A stretch of DNA of 64,000 bases from Phoronis australis (Eukaryota > Phoronida > Phoronidae), in NCBI GenBank assembly GCA_002633005.1, contig NMRA01000046.1, forward strand, positions 34,366 through 98,365, in the 5' to 3' direction. Shown here in pieces: positions 37,611 through 47,915 of the stretch. Every line of letters begins with the position of its first letter. Position 1 is the first letter of the stretch. Below the pieces are notes generated by a model. It saw only the letters and a list, made by a program, of their open reading frames with translations, was not told where the DNA came from and did no database searches. A program made the position numbers and the translations under genes.

Positions 37611-38248
37611 ATTAAAAGAAACTGTTGTTAAGATTACGATGACATATGATTACGAAAGTAAATAAATCATTTTCATACACATTTATACAATTCTATCCAC
37701 TCACACAAAGAGATTTAATATTATAAAGAAATTTTGACACTATTTCGAATAAAACCTTATTTTCATTTGGGTTGAGTTCTTGACTTTCATATAGAAAAAA
37801 ATAATTTTATAACATACACTCCGTTATTAGAGATTCTGCCGTACTCACAAAATTGTTTTTTCTGTTCGACAACACTGCACTTCTAGCCAAATATCTGCAA
37901 ACTATAGAATTTAACTCAGCAGAAGTACATATCTTCGGATAGCAGAAATACCGTAGAATTTGATTGTTGACTTTATACCAATCTACCATTAATTGGGTCA
38001 CATGACCAAGCTTTTTATTGCTATTTAGTAAAAACAGTACATTCTTAACAAAACTACTTGAGTAATAGCATGATCAAATTTCATACACTATAAATGTTCA
38101 AGATAAAATCTCAAAATCGCTTATACGATTTTCTAAATTACCCTTTCAATTCAATTAATTTATGCAACTTTAAAGGTTTTCCACAAAAAGCCCATTTGTC
38201 CTATAATGTATAGCCCTAATGCAAAACTGGAACATTTAAAAAACAATT

Positions 38249-38544
38249 CCAAGCAGTTCTGTTGAACAGTGCACAAAGCATAGTACCAAGCAGTTCTGTT
38301 GAACAGTGTACAAAGCATAGTACCAAGCAGTTCTGTAGAACAGTGTACAAAGCATAGTGCCAAACAGTTCTGTTGAACAGTGTACAAAGCATAGTACCAA
38401 ACAGTTCTGTAGAACAGTGCACAAAGCATAGTACCAAACAGTTCTGTTGAACAGTGTACAAAGCATAGTGCCAAACAGTTCTGTTGAACAGTGTACAAAG
38501 CATAGTACCAAACAGTTCTGTAGAACAGTGTACAAAGCATAGTA
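38249..38544. repeat. 37-bp minisatellite, exactly 8 copies
   Basis: Eight contiguous 37-bp units (8 x 37 = 296 bp) of CCAAGCAGTTCTGTTGAACA followed by GTGTACAAAGCATAGTA. Variation is confined to four positions. Each unit has an internal hairpin (GTTC-TGTT-GAAC). Because 37 is not a multiple of three, all three minus-strand frames are open and look like long Cys-rich ORFs (110-126 codons); these are artefacts. An unknown base at 38549 directly follows the array, so copy number may be collapsed. Confidence 0.95.
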
Positions 38545-38860
38545 CCAANTCAAAATGGCGCCAACGTATTTGTAGATTAGAAGAGTATTTTTATCAAAGG
38601 TATCAACTTACACCGTAGAGCCTGACACAGATACATGAAGTGTAATCTGCTCACGTTTCTGAATAATAAACAGATAAAAGCATCATACATTTCTAAGTTC
38701 GAAAGTGGTAAAATCTGTTGTGGACGCATACAGGTTATTAAAGTGGTCTTTGGAGGACTGTATTTTGGCACATAAAGAATTTAACCGAATGTGACACATA
38801 TATACATGTAGTTGCGGGGCTTGTATATTGGGTGGATTGTAAGAACAGTGGAAAACCGGG

Positions 38861-39075
38861 ATATATAATGTAGTTGGGCATATATCTAATGGGACATATA
38901 AAGTTGCGGGGTATATATTGTATACACCTAACGGGACATATATACTTGCGGGCTATATATTGTACTGGGGCATATACCTAGTGAGGTATATATTATTGCG
39001 GGATATATATTGCTCCGGGGCATATACCCAACGGGGCATATATAGTTGCGGGCTATATATTTATATATACCCCGG
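38861..39075. repeat. Tandem repeat, about 50 bp, GGGGCATATA type
   Basis: About four units combining GGG(G)CATATA(C/T)C(T/C)(A)A, GGGRCATATATA and TTGCGGG(G/C)TATATATTG. Units vary by substitutions and small indels. Confidence 0.8.
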
Positions 39076-39141
39076 AACTAGGTCTCAAAATTTTACCCCG
39101 CTGCAAGGTTTCAAATAATAACCCCACATCTGTATATAAAC

Positions 39142-39142
<1 letters not shown>

Positions 39143-39181
<39 letters not shown>

Positions 39182-39305
39182 GTATATATTTGTGTATATA
39201 TATATACATATACATATACATACACAAATATATACATATATATATATATATATATATGTATATGTATATATTTGTGTATGTATATGTATATGTATATATA
39301 TATAA
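39143..39305. repeat. TA-rich microsatellite with inverted halves
   Basis: Runs of (TA)n interspersed with TATGTATATATTTGTGTATA and its reverse complement, giving a large potential cruciform. ORFs of Tyr-Ile repeats on both strands are artefacts. It abuts the 3' end of the minus-strand retrotransposon and may have grown from its tail. Confidence 0.9.
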
Positions 39306-39703
39306 TACTATAAAATGCAGCCCGGAAACAACAGTTAGCATCCGGGCGTTAGGCAATGAACACACAATAATAAATAAGAATACTAAGCTGTTATCATTAT
39401 ATACAACAATAAGAGAAAAGAGAAAAGTGTAAAGTGACATTGACTTGCAACACATCGATACAAGAGCAAACTATGATAAACAAATGATGCAACATATTGA
39501 AGCAGTATAAGATTAGTTTCAACACTGAAATTACTTGAACCATTGATGAGGATATTGGCTTTGTCTAGTAAACTACGGGTTTCATTAAGTGTACAGAACA
39601 CATCAGAATTACTTTCGATGACCTGGAAAAGTCCCTGTCACTGTTGAAAATTAATTGGACAGTCCAACAGAAAGTGAATTTTAGTCTGAGCTTGCCCACA
39701 ATT

Positions 39704-40033
39704 TCACAACGGAGAGACGTCTCTGAAGGTGTGTCGAAATTTATCAGACTTAAGTAAAAGTCCAGAACACAATCTATTGAGAGATATCTCGTGAGATCTA
39801 GGAATAGTTTTAAACTTAGTAAGAGGGAAAGGTAGATTGGCATGACAGAAGTAATTTTTAAAGCTTGTTTTGATCATTGAGGGCAGTGTATTCCAATTTT
39901 CTATACACACTGGAATTCTGCGAGTTGCCCTGGAATATGACGGGGGGGTTGTGAAAATTATCAATGGTATTCCTAAGGCTAGGCCTTCGGCATTTTCTTT
40001 CATATTTGTTAAATATAAGCTTATTAGACGCAT
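39704..40033 (-). pseudogene. Non-LTR element C-terminal region
   Basis: 109 codons including PSYSRATRRIPVCIENWN and FRDVSPL. The following residues, past one in-frame TGA, complete a CG...H...C knuckle (positions about 39700-39655). This C-terminal form is shared by CR1 and Jockey-like elements. Confidence 0.7.
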
Positions 40034-40423
40034 TGTTTATGTTATTGAAAACTTTAAATGCGTGCATGGTTGTGTGTAGTTGCCTTCGTTCGGAAAGTGT
40101 AGACCAATTCAGGCTATTGAGAACTTTATTTTTTCTGAACCTTTAAATGATGCTGTGATTGAGAGTGCAGCTTGATACAGCAAACGATCTAACTGTAGTA
40201 GAACACCAGCACTATCGGATTGATAGATCATGTCTCCGTAGTCAAAGTGGGGAAAGATAAATGCATTAAAACAAAACTTCTTAGTTGCCTTGATAAAAGT
40301 TTGATTGAATTCAGCAACTTTTGAACCTTAGCAACTAGATCACGACAATGAGCATTCAAAGAGAGATTGTTATCAAGAATAATACCTAAGTATTTATGGT
40401 TATATTTGTGTATTCTCCCACCA

Positions 40424-40639
40424 CTAAGATGAAAAATTAAATAGTGGATCTTCATGAAGTAGTGAGCTTTTGGATGGTGAGAAAATAATGTCCACACTTT
40501 TTTCTGCTTTAAAATTCATTCGCCATTTGGCAGCCCACGAAGAAAGTCTGTGTAGATCATCTTGTTTTGTCATAGATAGTTGTGGATTGTCTTTAGGGAA
40601 GGGAAGAAATAAAGATGTGTCATCAGCGTATAGATACAT
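40424..40639 (-). pseudogene. Reverse transcriptase palm fragment (YADD)
   Basis: 71 codons with YADDTSLFLPF, the catalytic box, followed by DDLHRLSSWAAKWRMNF, typical of non-LTR RTs. It is bounded by a stop on the right and a frameshift into the thumb fragment (40497-40228, KYLGIILDNNLSL). Confidence 0.85.
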
Positions 40640-41399
40640 GATACATTGTCGGGAAGGTCATTAATGTATAGAAGGAAAAGTAATGGACCATAACCTGGAG
40701 ATGACGACATCAATTCTCACTTTGTAGATGCGATTACAATAAACTTAAAAGAGTACCAGATATTCCAAAAGATCTTAATTTGTAAATGAGTACTTCATGT
40801 GGGACCACGTCGAAGGGAGAGGCAAAGCTGAGGAGAACAGACCTGACATTTAATTTATTTTCAAACTGTAAATGTATGTCATGGATGGTTTCAGTGAGTT
40901 AGGAAATTTTACTTTTTTCCTGGTAGAAAACCAAACTGCAGTGGATATATGAGATTGTGTGAGTTTAAATGTCCAAGGAGTTTTCGAAAATTATAATCTT
41001 TTCTAGAATTTTGGAGAAGGTGTTAAGGAGTGTGATGGGGCGATAATTTGACAATTCTGACTTGCAGTGCTTCTTGTGAAGTAGTACCATTATTCCCAAT
41101 TTCCAATTGGAAGGATAATGACCTGACAACAGAATTTTGTTAAATAGTTTTGTGAGAGGTACAGATAATTCTTTAGCTGTAATTTTTTCATTTTATTTGT
41201 TATGAGTTCTGATCCATTTGATTTGTTAACGTCGATAACCTCATCTTTAATGCTTTCAACAATGCCGATATTGTAATCATGTTTTGCACTTTTTTATACT
41301 TTCCACGTGTTGATTGAAATGGCGATAGTTGCCAGACTGTTTGTAGCGCCTGTGTAACTTAGAGCGTTTTTTAAGTTCGCGTTTTATCAGTTCTGTAAA

Positions 41400-41999
41400 C
41401 TATGGTTTGTTTTTGGTGGTAACTGCTTTGAATTTGGATGGAATGTTTTTCTGTAGGATGTCTGTGAGTTCTTTATTGAATCTCGATACTACAGTATCGA
41501 TGCCGTTTCGACTAAGAATTGCATCCCAGTCGTGGTTGATTAACTCGTTATGCAATTGAATTTGATTTACTTTGTCGTATTTCCAAACACGTTTTATAAG
41601 AGGGTGTTCGTTGTGAGCTGAACATGATCGGATGGACGTATTTATGACATGGTGATCCGAGTGACCGATCGGGGGCAGAACGAACGTGGACGAAATAGAA
41701 CTGAGGTTGTTGGTAATACACAAGTCAATGCAGGATTTGGAAGTTGTGGAGATTCTTTTAGGCTCGTTGATCAGTTGTATAAAGTCGTTTACAAGTAGTA
41801 CGTCGAATAGTTCAATGCCTGCCTTATTCTCGTCCTTTGTAGTTGCAGTCAGCAACAGTGTGCTTAAGGACTTCAAACCTTGCAAAGTTCTTAGATTTAA
41901 GTCCATTGATGTTTGTGAAAAGTATATCAAAATTGTTAGTTCCAGGGATAAATTCAATGTCTCCAGATCTAAGGAGAAGAAGACCGGAGATGAGAACAA
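41400..41999 (-). pseudogene. Endonuclease C-terminal half and linker of non-LTR element
   Basis: 199 codons open on the minus strand. The region contains the DF(N)-like degraded start, ELFDVLLVNDFIQLINEP, SCIDLCITNN and GHSDHHVI, matching the last part of AP endonuclease-like domains, where the SDH histidine is catalytic. The linker to RT (KFKAVTTKNKP) follows before a stop. Residues upstream of about the middle of the domain are missing, as expected for 5' truncation. Confidence 0.8.
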
Positions 42000-42480
42000 T
42001 GTCTATACATACATAGAGTATAAATTAGGCAAGTGTAACAAGTAGGCAAAACTGATGAGATATTATCAGAGAAGAAAGGACTCTTTCAGATCCCGGGTGT
42101 AACGTTAAGGCAGTAAATCATTTAATGAAAGAAAACAAAAGTAAAAAGGGAAAAAACAAAAAAGCAACGAAGTAACACAGAAAAGTTGAAATGAAGAGAA
42201 TGAAAAGGCAAGCAACTCCACCATTGAATGAGAGTTTGTCAACTCTCATACGGCAGATATATTATTAGGTATCGGATATAACCAAGACAATTATGTGTGT
42301 ATACAAATCTAGGCCTATGCATATTAACAAATATCCCAAGCTTATGTATATCAATACACATAATATACATATCAAAACATTTCAGAATACAGAGAATTAA
42401 TTGGTTAAATATATTACTCATAACTGTGTACATAGGCAAAACCCAAAACTCGTAGGACGTTGGACCTCACTCACAGCATT

Positions 42481-42534
42481 GTCTTATTTGTACATGTACA
42501 CTTGTTAAAACAAGTGTACATGTATAAATAAGAC
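42481..42534. repeat. Near-perfect 26-bp-arm hairpin
   Basis: The left arm GTCTTATTTGTACATGTACA... (42481-42506) and right arm (42509-42534) pair over 26 bp with one mismatch and a 2-base loop. It stands just 16 bp left of the E-box minisatellite, whose unit also contains CATGTACATT. It is not followed by a T run, so a terminator is not implied. Confidence 0.9.
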
Positions 42535-42549
42535 AGTGCCCATTCAACC

Positions 42550-42860
42550 CACGTGGGTACTTATTTCACTTTTAGACCCCATGTACATTATGGCTCACGT
42601 GGGTACTTACTTCACTTGTAGACCCCATGTACATTATGGCTCACTTGGGTACTTATTTCACTTGTAGACCCCATGTACATTATGGCTCACGTGGGTACTT
42701 ATTTTACTCGTAGACCCCATGTACATTATGGCTCACGTGGGTACTTATTTCACTCGTAGACCCCATGTAAATTATGGCTGACATGGGTACTTATTTCACT
42801 TGTAGACCCCATGTACATTATGGCTCACGTGGGTACTTGTGTCACTTGCACACCCTGCGC
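42550..42860. repeat. 46-bp minisatellite with E-box in each unit
   Basis: Six full 46-bp units (42550-42825) plus a degraded seventh. Unit: CACGTGGGTACTTATTTCAC, then TTGTAGACCCCATGTACATTATGGCT. Units 1, 2, 4, 5 and 7 keep the palindrome CACGTG; units 3 and 6 have lost it. CACGTG is the core site for bHLH factors such as Myc/Max, USF or Clock, so the array could bind such factors. That is inference only. Confidence 0.9.
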
Positions 42861-43000
42861 AACATTAAATGTACAAGTTCAAGCCTGAATTCAAAATCTC
42901 AAGGTTTTACTCGAAATTTCAAGTTATTTCTCGTTTTAGCTTGAATTTATGTATCGCCAACTGCAAATTTGCACTGCACACTCGGCGTTTGCGTAACCCA

Positions 43001-43080
43001 TAATATACTCGGCCACAGAGTATTCAGACAATTATCTTGAATATACTCAGCCACAGAGTATTTAGACAAATATCTTCAAA
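43001..43080. repeat. Left flank direct repeats of retrotransposon (two copies)
   Basis: Two tandem copies of a roughly 38-bp unit, ATATACTC(G/A)GCCACAGAGTA..., at 43003 and 43041. A third copy lies at the right end of the retrotransposon (45849-45890). Confidence 0.85.
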
Positions 43081-43279
43081 AAACTGACAGACACACTCTG
43101 CAGAAAAACCACCTTTGACTCAATGCAAGACATCAACGTCAATGTCAGGTGGTTTTCCAACTGCATCCTCCAGGCGGCACGCCAGAGCATTCCAAAGAGA
43201 AGACGAAGAGACTACAAACTTTACTGGAGTGACCACTTGTAGAGTCTCCATGACCAAGTAACATCAACCACAGAGCAAC

Positions 43280-44002
43280 TTGAAAAGACCCAACCCCGGA
43301 AAACACAGCAATCTACAACCAAGCAAGAGCTGCAGAGGAAAAGACAACAGAAATCCGCAAGTCTTGGCACGAAAAGACCAGCTCTCTAAACATAGAGAAA
43401 GACACAGGGAAACTCTGGCAGCTCACAAAGACCCTAAAGGACGACCACCAGTGCACTCCAAGAGCAACGCTCCTAAAAGGAAATGGACTTACACTGGGAG
43501 AAGAGCCGCATCGCTGCTTGCTGAGAATTTTAGAGATGACTATCTCCTGGATATTCCCAGGCAGAAAACAGCAGAAGTCCGAACAAAGAAAACAGAGAAA
43601 CTGAGAAAGAGGCAACAACAACAAACTGCCAGCATGACTAACGACTTCACCATGCATGAACTGAACAGTTCCATCAGACAACCCAAGACCAAGAAGGCAC
43701 CCGGAAAGGACGGCATCAGCAACGACATGATTCGACACCTTGGCAGTCTCACCAAACAGAAACTTCTGGACATTTACAACCAGTCTTGGAGAATGGAGGT
43801 TTTTCCAGTCAGCTGGAAGGAAGCCATAATCATTCCAATCTTAAAGGAGGGGAAGAACAGGCACAGAAAGAGCAGCTATCGCCCCATCAGCAAACCCATG
43901 GAAGGCATGGTCACCAAACGTCTGCAATATCGCCTAGAAAAGAACAGGCTTATTAACCCCACCCAGTCAGGGTTCAGAAAGAACAGAAGTCAGGCTTATT
44001 AA
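43280..44002 (+). pseudogene. Reverse transcriptase N-terminal part, broken by 46-bp duplication
   Basis: 240 codons covering the basic linker and RT blocks 0-2 (KKAPGKDGISNDMIRHLG, SWKEAIIIPILKEGK). It ends at a stop immediately after an internal 46-bp direct duplication (43945-43990 and 43991-44036), whose length is not a multiple of three. The frame continues beyond the second copy as KNRSTEDQITLL. Confidence 0.85.
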
Positions 44003-44036
44003 CCCCACCCAATCAGGGTTCAGAAAGAACAGAAGC
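43945..44036 (+). repeat. 46-bp internal direct duplication in RT
   Basis: CAGGCTTATTAACCCCACCC... repeats at 43945 and 43991 with one substitution. It shifts the reading frame by one base and causes the premature stop at 44000-44002. Confidence 0.95.
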
Positions 44037-44093
44037 ACAGAGGATCAGATCACACTGCTCACCCAAGACATAGAAAATGGCTTTCAACAGAAA

Positions 44094-44387
44094 ATGAAGA
44101 CACTGGCCGTCTTTGTGGACCTAACTAAAGCCTTCAATAAGGTCTGGAAGGAAGGCTTACTCCTCAAGCTCCTCCAAAAACAAGTATGTGGTAAAATGTA
44201 TGCGTGGATTAACAGTTGCCTCTTCCAAAGATCTGCGCATGTAAAGCTGGAAGGACAGACAAGCAAGCTGATAAGGACTAGGGAAGGAGTACCCCAGGGC
44301 AGCATAATATCGCTGACACTCTTTGTCGTCTTCATTGATGACATTGCTTACCACCTGTCTTGCACATTTCAAGGACTCTCCATGTAG
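44094..44387 (+). pseudogene. Reverse transcriptase central part
   Basis: Contains the first catalytic Asp region (AVFVDLTKAFNKVW) and the PQG box (REGVPQGSIIS). A frameshift follows before the VDD box, so the protein as it stands would lack the second catalytic pair. Confidence 0.85.
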
Positions 44388-44924
44388 ATGACCTGGCTGT
44401 ATGGACAAAAGCAGAATACATCACCACAGCAGCTTACAGAATGCAGGGAGCCATGGACATCATCCTAAGCTGAGCAAAAGAGTGGATGGTTACGATCAAC
44501 AGGACAAAAACAGAGGCCACGTGTTTTTCCTTTTCTCCCAAAAAAGAAGAAACCAGTTGGGGTGCAAACATGAAGATCTTGACCCAAAGTTACACGGGAT
44601 CCGTCAGACCCCAGGTGGCAAAACCAACACAGACAACTTAGCCAGGGTCCAGAATACTGGTCTGCGCTTAATCGCAGGAGGCATGAAGACCACCCCATCA
44701 CGGAAATGGAGAAGACGGCAGGCTTAAGCTCATTGGAAGTAAGACGGGATGAGAAAAGATGAAGCGGCTCCCATCACATCCACTGCACTCCAAACTCCAA
44801 GCCCGACCAAAAACCGCATCAAGAGGCAAAGCTCAAACCACCTCATCAAGGCACTTCAGCAGAAACATCAACCTCTGCTATCCTCAATCAACCAACCACT
44901 AGAAATGCTCCAAGACTTTGAAGA

Positions 44925-45419
44925 ATGGTCCCTGGACGTTCCCCCATCATTCTTGACATCCATGGGATTGAAGCAAAGCATACACAACTGGAGGCAGTCC
45001 TGAAGACCCTCACCCTAGAAACCCTAGACAGGGACTGGACTCGAGTTTATACAGATGGCTCTGCAGAGAATGCTGTCAGAAATGGGGGAGGTGGGGTATT
45101 CATCAAGTCCATTGCCACGGGCCTTCCCTCCACTAACTACAGAGTTGAGGCAAATGCCCTATACCTCGCAGCCCAGATACTCAACCAGCAAACGAGGCTC
45201 CCGGATCAGACAGTCTTCCTCACAGACTGCCGATCTCTTCTGCAGAGCCTCCAAACAACAGAGAGAGACCAGATCCTGCAATCCATCAAACAAGAGATGC
45301 ACATTCTCAGCAGCAAAACCACTGTTGTGCTGCAATGGATTCCCTCCCACTGCGGCATCAGCGGCAACGAGGAAGCAGACAGACTCTCCAAGGCAGGAAG
45401 CAAACTGGAGCAGACGTAG
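44925..45419 (+). pseudogene. RNase H domain of the I-like element
   Basis: 164 codons. The catalytic pattern is visible: D in YTDGSA, E in RVEANAL, D in LTDCRSLLQSL and the last acidic site in SGNEEADRLSKAG, preceded by WIPSHCGI. Domain length (about 125 residues) is normal. Best-preserved block of this element. Confidence 0.9.
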
Positions 45420-45846
45420 CACCCATCATCATATGGAGAAGTAAAAATCCTCCTACGAAGTCACTTTAGAAATGTCTGGAGGGCACGCCTACGTCTGTGG
45501 ACTGAAGTAGACTATATTCACCAGCTTGACCGGCAGGAACCAGTCACTATCTTCAGGCTAAGAACAGGCCACTACCAGCTGCTCTCTCACATGCATCGCC
45601 TGAAAATCTGTCACACAGACGAGTGCCCCTGTGGCACTGGCCCCCAAACACCTGAGCATTTACCTACCCTACGTTCGATTCCCTAAGGCGCCAGACATGG
45701 CCCATTCCGGTGGAACACAAGGTAAAACTGTGGGGCCCGACGGCATCATTGCGGAGAACTACAGACTTCGCCCAAAAGACCAGACTGACTATCTAAGCTA
45801 CATGGCCGGGAACGCTGAAGAAGAAGAAAAAGAACAAGAAGAAGGA

Positions 45847-45890
45847 GAATATACTCAGCCACAGAGTACTTAGACGATTACCTTGAACTC
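45847..45890. repeat. Right flank copy of the retrotransposon-flanking repeat
   Basis: GAATATACTCAGCCACAGAG at 45847 matches 43039 over about 29 bp with one mismatch, then diverges partly. It may be an unusually long target-site duplication or a pre-existing tandem array into which the element inserted. Confidence 0.8.
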
Positions 45891-46433
45891 GTATGAAATG
45901 AGAAAGGAGAATGTCAATAAAATTTTCGAGTTCAATTTCGAGTAAAAGGATGAGACTCCGGACTCGGGTCACGTAAATCAGTCTCATGTTGTTTCTTGCC
46001 GATACCAGAAAAACCATCGAAACCATCAAAAACTCACTCTTCAGAGTTTGTAAGGGTTGGCCGACCATAAATTTGATTATTCAAAAAATGACGCATGTAG
46101 ACCTACTCGTTGCCTGACTTGATATGGTAAAGAAAATAGAATGCTATCACGGCGAGGGTTATTATGAGACGGATTTTATGAGAGTGAAAGGCCTAATTCG
46201 ATTTTCGCTTTTTAGGTTGATAAGAATGAGCGAAATGCAGCTTTAATAGCTCTGCATCTTTGATTCAAACATTCATGGAGGTTGTCATATGGACAGTCGA
46301 AAGATGGCGTTGCTGTGAAGCGTTTGACCGTTTGTATGCCATCAGTCGCCGGTAGACCCGTCATGGTGATGAGAAAGTTTTAACAGTTAAAACTGTCATA
46401 CCACGAGAGCACCAAAAGGTGTACTCTGGGGTC

Positions 46434-46976
46434 ACCGACTCAGATATTGAAAAAGGTGTGTGTTCATACAACCTTGTGGCATATGTCAAAATGTTTATTT
46501 GAAAATTTTTGGGTTATATTTTTTAAGTTAGAACACCATGATTATTTTTGCCCAAAATAACCCAGTTTTGCTTCAAAAAGGTTTAGAAAGAAAGTATCTT
46601 TATAATGTTTATGTAGATATTGAACCTCTTTGTCAAAGACAGTCTTTGAATTTTCAAAGGAGTTTCTGCTAACCTTCATTGGAGTGCCAAAGTTTGGTAA
46701 ATTTTGCCCAACTTTGTGTATCTGATTTTTAGCCAGTTTGCTGTCTGACTTAAAAATTAAAAAAATAAAACATGGGCAATTTGTTTGTTTTCACGCAACA
46801 GACGTTAGAAAAGAGACACCATCCACAGTTCCTGACCACGGGCAGTATGCAACTGTATCTCATAAACCTCATGAAAGGGCTTCATTAATTTTTTCAAAAT
46901 AATATGTTTCTACGGTTATTAAATCAGTCGACGTCAATTTTTAGATACTTCGACTACTGCTGCAGTGACCCCAGAA
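46434..46976. repeat. Possible foldback with TCTGGGGTCAC ends
   Basis: TCTGGGGTCAC at 46434-46444 is inverted exactly at 46966-46976 (GTGACCCCAGA), with weaker similarity further out (ACCAAAAGG / CCAAAGTGGT). The arm is short and no target duplication was found. Confidence 0.35.
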
Positions 46977-46984
46977 CCAAAGTG

Positions 46985-47130
46985 GTAAACATCTAAAAAT
47001 AAATGTTGAAGTCAAAAATACATGTAAACAAATTTGGCAACTTTTACTATTACATATGCACAAATTTTGGGCAACTTAAATGGAACTACTTCTACTAATT
47101 ACTTAAATAATATTTATTCTGACATATAAC
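46985..47130. repeat. Dispersed repeat, copy 1
   Basis: Shares with 49558-49690 a run of blocks in the same order (CATCTAAAAATA, ACATGTAAACA, ACATATG, AATGGAACTA, TATTTAT(T/C)CTGACA). Type unknown. Confidence 0.6.
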
Positions 47131-47915
47131 TAAATTTATTTGGTGAAATTTCATGAATTTTGGTTAAAACGTTTCAATCAAGGAAACGATGGCACATACA
47201 TATTTGAAAACCATGTTTCACTATTAATGTTTTGTTTTCTGTCTACTATAGTGCCTGAACTCTAGCGTCGTTTTTGTTTTCAACTTCTTTCTTCTAATTT
47301 GGCCAAAAACTAATATTATTTACACGCATGTTTTGAATGAGTCTAACCTGTGCTGCCACACCAGTGACAGTTTTGGAAACCGTTCATATGTTTAACCTTT
47401 ACCCCCCGTCAGCTACTAACTGATACTCTACCCTGGTAACACCCAATTAACATACAAACTCAAATGATCCTAACAAACTTTGACCACAATAAGTAGCTTA
47501 GACTATACTTTGGAAAATTTCACCAACATAAGCTGAACCAAGCTCACGTTAAGTATACAAGCATAATTGTAACCATGGCGACTGAGTAGGCCTACCATCA
47601 AAGCGTTTTTCCTTTAAACTAGAATTTGACAAGCTTGATAATAAAAGTATAAAGTTATGAGGCAGAAGGATTCGAGTAAGCTTCACAGTTCATAATCCAA
47701 ATGTAACCAATTTGTGTAAATCAAGTAAGATTTTTCACATTTTGTTCCTTCTAGATGTCCCGAAGTAGAAAGTAGGTCTAACTAGTTACAAAACATGAAT
47801 CAAAAGCACAGTTTATACATAAAGTCCTGTTGGTCGATCTTCTAACACACTCTGTACTGCGACAGTGTACTTGCAGGTCACAGTCTTTCGTGACGCAACG
47901 CAAGTCGGTAGTATC

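Larger units (their letters stand above)
39310..42000 (-). mobile_element. CR1/Jockey-group non-LTR retrotransposon, 5'-truncated and decayed
   Basis: Reading leftward from 42000: the C-terminal half of an AP-type endonuclease (SCIDLCITN, then PIGHSDHHVI), a reverse transcriptase with several frameshifts (SNYRPITLLNTFSKILEKI near 41060, FASPFDVVPHE near 40830, YADDTSLFLPF near 40630, KYLGIILDNNLSL near 40390) and a C-terminal zinc-knuckle (NCGQAQ...H...LDC near 39690). The order EN-RT-knuckle and the motif spelling fit CR1/L2/Jockey-like elements. The N-terminal endonuclease half and any ORF1 are absent. The 3' end meets the TA microsatellite. Confidence 0.85.
43041..45846 (+). mobile_element. 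I-like non-LTR retrotransposon with RNase H, 5'-truncated
   Basis: Order left to right: endonuclease-RT linker (43080-43230, FSNCILQAARQSIPKRRR in one frame), RT domains (KKAPGKDGISNDM, YRPISKPMEGM, LAVFVDLTKAFNKVW, REGVPQGSIISLTLFVVF), a modified catalytic box LHVDDLAVW at 44378-44404, RNase H (YTDGSAEN, VEANAL, LTDCRSLLQSL, IPSHCGISGNEEAD), and a C-terminal CPCGTG...EH knuckle at about 45620. RT plus RNase H indicates the I/Nimb/Loa group. At least four frameshifts break it. The 3' end is a (GAA)n-type tail (about 45820-45846), flanked by long direct repeats. Confidence 0.85.

Noticed and set aside
38160-38553. Three overlapping minus-strand ORFs of 105-126 codons, Cys- and Tyr-rich
   Set aside because: All are produced by the 37-bp minisatellite read in its three frames.
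39111-39455. Tyr-Ile-rich ORFs on both strands
   Set aside because: Products of the TA microsatellite.
42481-42534. Hairpin as a transcription terminator or microRNA precursor
   Set aside because: No T run follows; a 2-base loop is too small for a standard microRNA precursor; its neighbourhood is a minisatellite.
45793-46068. 91-codon minus ORF with a Phe run
   Set aside because: Antisense of the (GAA)n tail of the retrotransposon.
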